Shown: positions 57,747-64,000 of the stretch, one piece after another | Layout of the letters: each line of letters begins with the position of its first letter | How positions within the stretch are numbered: the stretch's first letter is position 1 | From: Diphasiastrum complanatum | Lineage: Eukaryota; Streptophyta; Lycopodiopsida; Lycopodiales; Lycopodiaceae | Direction: 5' to 3' | Assembly: GCA_029204225.1 (NCBI GenBank) | Contig: CM055102.1 | Span: 255,501 to 319,500 of the forward strand | Length of the DNA: 64,000 bases | The notes under the pieces: generated by a model | Told to the model about the DNA's origin: nothing | Databases searched by the model: none | The model's input: the letters and a program-made list of their open reading frames with translations, nothing else | Made by a program: the position numbers and the translations under genes

Positions 57747-60700
57747 AATAATGTGTTTACTCAAAATCTTGTTCTCAAATGTGTCAAAATACCTGGTCTA
57801 TTTTATAATTTGAATCTACCTATCAAACTTATAATGTATCCACAAAAATACAATGTATTATCTTAAAAGTGGATATTGTTCATGACAATGATGATTTGAT
57901 ACCTAAATTGCCAGATAGACTACATAAATTGGTAATTGCATTATCACATAGACTATATATTTTGTTTTACATGAGAAAGTTGAATGGTTGTGAATGATTC
58001 ACATGATATAGTGGCTCATGCTATGGCATCCAAGCCTTTTATGGTATTGGAAAATTAAAATCTAATTTTAATATGTGACAGAAAAGAAAAGAAAAAAGTA
58101 AGTAACAAAATACCATAGAAGGAATATGTGCTAGAGATTGTCATAACACATATCAAGAGACATTGAGAGGATTATTAGTAGTACAGAGTGAAGACAACTA
58201 GTGTCAGTTCTAGAGTTGTGTCATGTTGAGGTCCTCAGAAGTAACATTTTTTTGTTACATTGAGATCCATTAAAATTTTTGCATCTAGTCAATATCTTCT
58301 TGTGTTAGATACAAAATGCAATTAACATTACATGGCATGCCATGTAGTACATAATCGATGAACCATGGGTAGAATGAAACTCGCAAAAAATTTACTTGCA
58401 CATTGTCAAAACCCCATAAGTTTATGCTTATACATGTCTTTTAGGCCTCTCATATTCATTAAGAAAAAGTTCAGTTCTACTTCCATGTATTTCCAAAGGA
58501 TTGCATTACAAAATATATGGATTAAGTTCCTAGGCAAAAGACTATTTGAAAATTTAGAACCTCTTTTGGAAAAAAGAAGAAAAAAGTTGGATTTTAGGGC
58601 AAATGTGACATTGTATGAAAATAGCAACCTTTTGTTTGTCTTTAATGTTATGTCCACATCATATATATAGGATTCGAAATAGTCCTTGACTTGGATATTC
58701 GGCACTCCAGTGTACAAGTTTACTAGTTACGCCTTGCCATTTCGGATTAGGCTAGTAATGTAAATAATAACCTTGTGAGGGCCCATATGCTCTAATTAGG
58801 ACATATGGAGCTAGTGCATGGTGATTGACTACTTTTATTGCAACTAAAGGAGATCAAAAGCAATTGGTTGAGAATTGGCATCCTATTATCTATATGAAAT
58901 ATTCTTAGGCTTTTGGGACCTATATATTTTGTAGAAACTTGCCCATCTACATAGTTTATTTTCTAGTTTCCAATTGTCGAAATCCTCTCCTCTATTGGGT
59001 CACCGTGGCTCGGGGGAGAAGCTGATTGGTGTTTGACTCTCAGTTTCCAGTTGATTAGGTGGCTTTTTCTTTTGGCTCATGCAACAAGATCTAGAGGATC
59101 TTCAATTAGTGATCCTTATATCAAATCTTCTCTTTGTATCGATCAGACGGTGTAGTTGCTTTTTGCTTTTTCTTAGCTTTTCGTAGTATCTCCTTGTTTA
59201 GTCTTCTTGGTGGTGGAATTGACCTCCAAGTAAGAGGCGTCTCTGATTCTTGATCGCATTCAGCCAAATAGTGTTATTTCTCCATAGATATAGTTGGAAA
59301 TCATTCGATTTTGAATGATTTTTTGACTAGTATTCACTGTTTCGATTGAAATTCATTGAATCTACTGTACATAAAAGTGTTTTAGATTTTACTTGCTATT
59401 TTTCAGTCATTACAATAGGTTCTATTGACTGCATGCTAGTATTATGGTGAAAGTTGAATCGAGACAGTATTTTGATCAAAATTCGACAAGTTTGACTGTA
59501 AGAATCAATATTTTTAGAGCTTGTGAACAAGTTTGGTAGGAATCATTTATTGGTACGAGTCTCAAAATTTTTAATTCTAGTTTTTTTTTTGACTTTTTGT
59601 GCGTTAATAACACTTTTAAGTAAATTTGAAACCTTTGAATCAGTATACAATCTAAAAGATAGGTTGAATTTCCTCTGATTCAAGCCCTCATGCACCCAAT
59701 TTGGTGGTGGGAGGCTTAGGCACTGATCTCCCAAAGTTTTGCTTGATGGCACCCTCCATAGAAGCAATTTTCGGCGGATCTGAGCCTATGGATGCTTTTT
59801 AGACCTGATAAAACCTTCTATTTCTCTCTAGTGAACCTTAGTAGAGTGCTAACCTCTGATTTATTGCGTGTAAAGCTATAGTAGGTTTTTTGAGAATTCA
59901 TGCTAGTAAAAGTGTGCCCTCCTACAATTTTTTTTGGCCTATTACAGATCACACATGCAAAGTCAAGGTGGCAGGATGACATGTCAACCATGTTGCTAAC
60001 CTACTCTCCCTATGTACTATGCTTTATAGCGACCAATTTGGTGCCCTGTAGGCAAAGTTATATCGTCGGAAGTTTTGGCAATTTTTAGCTCAAAATTTCT
60101 AATATTTTCGAAATGTTCTGATTGCATGTTAGTGAATGAAGCAATAGTGTGAATATCCAATGTGGAAAAGACTTTTTAAATCACTTTGCATGTCCGAGGC
60201 ATGGTACAGAGTGTTACAGTGATTTGGTCAGTTAAACTTCATGCGTGGATATAGATTGTGGTAAAAAGCGCAGTTGAAAAGTGATTTTCAGTTAATTAGG
60301 TAGTTTACGTAAAAAAATTGATTGCTCTGTAAACCACTGCATGTTGAATTAGATGCATTTGAAATCAGTTCGAAATAGATTGGTAACAGTGAAACTAGAA
60401 ATTCAATGATGGAAATGGATTTTCATAACTTTCGTCTATATTGATAGAATTCAAAATCCTAGTTACATAAAATTTTGAAAGAATTGATTAAAACAAGATT
60501 CACTTGTAAAGTGAATGACCTCACTAAGATGTAATCAGCCGTTTGTCAGGTCACAATAATTTTCACTTTTGGTTGAAGATTTCTATATTTATCAACTAAT
60601 TGGAACAATTTCTTGTCTTATGTGATCAATAATGATTGACAATAATGAAATTCTTGAGCAAAGTTTCTTTGCCGACCTATATGTAGATTTGTCAGTAGTT

Positions 60701-61514
60701 AAGTGTGTCACTTAGCAAAATAAAATATCGGAATCCTTTGCAAAACCAGTAGAGTGCAATTTTTTGTCGCGAGCATTTGTCGGCAAGCAAATTTTGGTGA
60801 GCATTCTTGTGAGAAATTATTGTAAAATGGGTGTCATTAAATATGTCAAATGTTAGGAGCATTATTCGTCATTTGTCTAGATTAAATGTTAGGTTGGTAG
60901 TTTTTTCAAGATGTTTTGGAATTGCACATTGTGGGATGTATAGTATGTTCCAAACCCAAAAATGAATTTTTGAGGTGATGATCAAGCCCCAAGGTTAGAG
61001 GACTAAAATCAAAAAAGAAATACAAGCAGTCCTGGACAACCAATTTTTCAGAGACGGTGCCCTAGAAAAAGAGAGTGAAACTATTTAGCCAGGTTTTGGG
61101 GAAGGCAAAATGTTGGGAGCAAAAGTTTTGGAAAGTAAGAGTTGGAAAATTTGAAAATTTGTGGGACTATAGGTTGGGAAAGCAAAGGCTTGGGGGAATG
61201 TAATTTTAATTTTATTTTTGTAAAAAGAAAAAAAGTTTCTCTCTAGAATGGAAGAAATTCAGATCTAAACGAGAAGAAAAAAGAAGATAACTCTAGCAAG
61301 CATTCTAGAAAAGAGAAATAAATAAATAAAAACTACAACATCCTAAAAAGCCTAAAACATAGATTGAGATAGGATAACAAAAATTTGATAGAACTAAAGG
61401 AGTTAAAATAAAATATAACCTTACAAAAAACAAAGAATCCTATGGATAGCTTTTAAAAAAAAAAAAAAACCTTTATGAAAGAAAGAGAGAAAAAACCTAA
61501 ACCTAAGCGATGGG
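57747..61514. other. Anonymous AT-rich DNA, no gene seen
   Basis: No protein family or LTR recognised. Short open frames (58365-58670 and others) have AT-driven composition and no family resemblance. Confidence 0.45.
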
Positions 61515-61900
61515 AAGACGGCGGGGGGGGGGGCTCGCATCTTGCGAGCACGGTGCCCCTCTGGCCCCGGTGCCCTCTAGACCACACCTTTTTTTTTTTT
61601 TAAGCCAGTTTTAATCTCATAAGCAATTTTGCAAGGAAACTGGGAGGGGATATATAGAGAAACCCACCTAGTTCCTTGCATGTGTGTGTGTGTGTGTGTG
61701 TGTGAGAGAGCTTGGATGCCCGACGCCATTGGCCCGCTGTCCGGTGCCATCCCCGGCTGCCCGGCGCCTACGTCCCATGCCCGGCACCTCTCGGGACGGC
61801 TGCCCGGCACCACCCACCCTGCCCGGGACCGTGGCCCGGCGCCGCCTGCCAAAAATGCCCGCACCCTGATTTTAGCGGGCACCCGAGCACGACCACGTGT
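61515..61900. repeat. GC-rich minisatellite unit with hairpin, (TG)n and TATA-like box
   Basis: A poly-G run and GCTCGCATCTTGCGAGC hairpin (61530-61550), then on the minus strand the order GGCGCCGGGCA-type repeats (61865-61715), CACACA tract (61706-61680), GGTGGGTT and a CTCTATATATCC box (61665-61648). The same order, inverted, is seen at 14850-15090. Confidence 0.6.
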
Positions 61901-61969
61901 CGCGCGTTGGGGGGTACCGGGGCCAAACCTCTCGCACGCGAGGCCTGTGCTCTAAAGCCCCAGCGGGGA

Positions 61970-62830
61970 TCGGGGCAGCAGAAGGGGAGGTCATGGAACA
62001 GGCAGCCGAGGAGCAGGCGATTGAAGAGGGGGCTGGGGAGGTCAGGGCGGAAAGGGAGCGCAAGGCAGCAGAGGGGAATGGGAGGCATGCTAGCGTGGGA
62101 GGAGGGGTGAGAGCAACAGGACAGCGCAAGGAGAGAGGGAGCAAGAGTAGGCCACGAGGGAATGGGTAGCAGAGAGCGAGGGGAGGCAGTGGGCTGGGGT
62201 GCAATAGAAGGCCAGGGCGGGAAGGGATCGAGGACAAGGTATGGAACAGTAGGCAGGGGGGCGGATCAAGCAAGAGGCAAGTAGCAGACAAGCAGAAGGG
62301 GCCTTTGGATCATGCAGGTAAAGGAGGGGGGACTGGGGAGGCCAGATCGGGAAGAGCACATAGGTGGGCGATGTATGGTAGAAAAGGAGGAAGCAAGGAG
62401 CTACAAGGGAAGGGAGTAAAGGAGTACAGAGGGAGGAAGAGAGAGACGAGTAGGCGATGGCAATAGGGAGCAAACAGAGACGGACAGGGGGCGGAGGACA
62501 GAGGTGGACCAGATAGGAGGTAGATGCAAGAGGAGGCAGGGTGCGGAGGTAGGAGGGTAGATCTAGGAGGCGGATTAGGAAGGGAGGCAAAGGGCATATC
62601 CTGGGCAGGGGATGTGTGGATCAAATAGGGGAGAAGATCAGACAAGGAGATGTGCAAGAGCAGAGAGCAACGGAGTAGAGAAGGGGTGGACAGTCAGCAA
62701 GGAGGGAGCGAGATGGAGGTGGAAGGCATAACAAGGGAGAAGGGGGCGTGAGGCAACGGATGAAGGGCAGACAATAGGAAAGGGAGCAACAGTAGGACAA
62801 GGGAGGTGTGTGCATAAACGGAGCTGAAGT
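61970..62830. repeat. Long purine-rich tract, probably leader of a gypsy element
   Basis: About 860 bases in which the plus strand is strongly A/G biased (GGGAGG, AAGGAGG, GAGGCAGGG themes). Minus-strand open frames across it are Pro/Ser/Leu-rich by composition only. It lies inside the region that should be the leader of the minus-strand element whose PBS is at 63034-63051. Confidence 0.5.
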
Positions 62831-63033
62831 AGGGAGTGGAGCATGGAATGATGGGCTGTAGTGGGTTCAAATCTGCTCGTGTTTTTTTGTTTTGTTTTTT
62901 GTATTTTTAAGATTCACAATAGATCAAAATGACAAAACATTCACCAAATAAACATATCAAAACAAAGCCGAACTAGGAAAGAGAGAAAATACATAAAAAA
63001 AAATGCTAGTTTAATAAATGGACAACATTTGGC

Positions 63034-63051
63034 TCCCCGACAACGACGCCA
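63034..63051 (-). other. Primer-binding site, tRNA-Asp type
   Basis: In element sense TGGCGTCGTTGTCGGGGA, two differences from the tRNA-Asp-complementary site of Tat/Athila-like gypsy elements, one base from the LTR end TTAACA. Confidence 0.75.
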
Positions 63052-63052
63052 A

Positions 63053-63229
63053 TGTTAAGCCAAAAAAAAGGACGGCTTTCCATTTCTTTTCTCTGTCGTG
63101 TGTGCCTTTCATCATCTAGCATACAATCCTACCATAAATATGCATAAAGAAACTAAACATTACTCACACTCACATTACCATGAAAAGGGAGGAAGAGAGA
63201 TTATGAGGGAGGGAAAGAGAGAAAGCACC

Positions 63230-63290
<61 letters not shown>

Positions 63291-63295
63291 TGAAA
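63053..63295 (-). repeat. LTR fragment with (GA)n
   Basis: Begins TGTTAAGCC on the plus strand next to the PBS and carries (GA)n at 63233-63287, which is (CT)n in element sense. The outer end is lost: copia integrase follows directly. Confidence 0.55.
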
Positions 63296-64000
63296 TAAAT
63301 AGTTGTTCTTCTAGAGAGTTCATCAATAAAGGTAATGAAATACTTTGCATCTAGCAATGAAGGAGTTTGCATAGGTCCACATATATCTGTATGGGCAACA
63401 TCTAACAGACCTTTTGCTGTATGCTTATGACTTGATCTAAAAGGAATCCTAGTCTGCTTTTCAAGGATGCAGCTATGTAGACAGGGAGATCGACTTTGCC
63501 AGAAGGATAGTCGAGATCAAGTGCTAGGGATTGTCTGGACATGTTCGAAACATATGCATAATTCAAGTGTCCTAAGTGATGATGCCATAGTAATGCTTTA
63601 TTGACAAGAACAAAGGTTTTCAAGCCTTGACTAAAATCAGAATAACAATGTGCCAATCTATATAAGTATTCATGCCTCTTGCCAAGTTCAAGGATCTTAT
63701 TACTCCTATCGATAATTCTGCATTGATCAGACTCAAACTCCACCTTATGACCTAAATCTGTAATTCTACTTACTGATAATAGATTTGTAGAGAGTTTAGA
63801 AACATACAAAACTTTTGACAATAGTTTGAATTGATCATGCTAGAATCTCAATCTTACAGTACCTTTACCTTCGATAGTGTGAGTATTATCATTACCAAGA
63901 TGAACATACTTCTTTGAGTTGTAAGGCGTATAGGATTGGAAAATCTCACGATGAGTGGTCATATATTGAGTAGCTCCGGAATCCAGAAACCACGAATCAT
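63296..64000 (-). pseudogene. Copia protease to integrase remnant, partial
   Basis: Runs in from the right edge. Element-sense reading: DSWFLDSGATQYMTTHREIF (protease active site DSGA intact), VHLGNDNTHTIEGKGTVRL, a stop, LLSKVLYVSKLSTNLLSVSR, LALDLDYPSGK and the finger start LLWHHHLGHLNYAYV; after a frameshift the integrase core begins with HTDICGPM and KYFITFIDELSRRTTIYF, ending at the (GA)n tract. Unlike the copies at 2700 and 21530 the first catalytic Asp (HTD) is kept. Gag lies beyond the window. Confidence 0.83.

Noticed and set aside
61684-62110. Plus-strand Cys/Pro/Arg-rich frames after (TG)n
   Set aside because: Read from a GC-rich minisatellite; several frames are open at once.
62090-62844. 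Minus-strand Pro/Ser/Leu-rich frames of up to 166 codons
   Set aside because: Composition follows from the purine-rich plus strand; no start context, domain or relatives visible.

Overview
This window is nuclear DNA of a land plant. Four genes look like real host genes: a split-exon BASS-type plastid metabolite transporter (3' half only, plus), an intronless neprosin-type secreted peptidase (plus), an intronless bacterial-type TauD/taurine dioxygenase (minus) and a three-exon alpha-expansin (plus). GT-AG introns, an alpha-expansin, a BASS1-like carrier and TTTAGGG-type heptamers all say plant. The wide gene spacing, heavy load of decayed LTR retrotransposons, many long (CT)n tracts and the bacterial-type TauD would fit a seed-free vascular plant such as a fern; that last step is inference, not proven by the sequence.

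Layout. 163-1262: BASS gene end. 1712-2375: degenerate heptamer array that passes from GGGCCAA-like to TTTAGGG-like units. 2376-7770: copia pol remnant, interrupted by an inverted LTR element (4531 to about 7240) whose gag is fused straight to the end of RT, then a copia RNase H tail. 8260-8660: foldback repeat and (GA)n. 9391-10665: neprosin gene. 11860-15810: microsatellites, GC-rich minisatellites, GC hairpins, a truncated copia with LTR, PBS and gag (minus), a tRNA-like short retroposon, and two arms of a foldback separated by that copia. 16111-16953: TauD gene with a G/CT/TA compound microsatellite just upstream. 18880-23930: nested copia remnants, with a tRNA-like retroposon bounded by a 15-bp target-site duplication. 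26147-29942: a structurally complete non-autonomous copia with two LTRs, PBS, polypurine tract and an unfamiliar ORF; relatives of this ORF occur at 19751-20590 and 37423-39250. 29943-36660: copia and Ty3/gypsy fragments, including gypsy gag and integrase head to head. 36763-39605: second non-autonomous element (minus). 40003-48600: more copia and gypsy pieces with LTRs and primer-binding sites. 48598-54843: minisatellites, an LTR relative, a gypsy RT relic, largely anonymous DNA. 55241-56414: alpha-expansin. 56415-61500: anonymous AT-rich DNA with one clear foldback. 61515-64000: GC-rich minisatellite, purine-rich tract, gypsy PBS/LTR piece and a copia protease-integrase fragment running off the end.

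The host genes are unrelated in function (plastid transport, secreted proteolysis, sulfonate or related 2-oxoglutarate chemistry, wall loosening) and show no sign of common control. The most notable items are the TauD gene (candidate bacterial acquisition), the copia lineage in which the RT-RNase H part is replaced by a conserved unrecognised ORF, the short tRNA-like retroposons with target-site duplications, and (CT)n tracts lying in sense orientation in the LTRs of three different retrotransposons.
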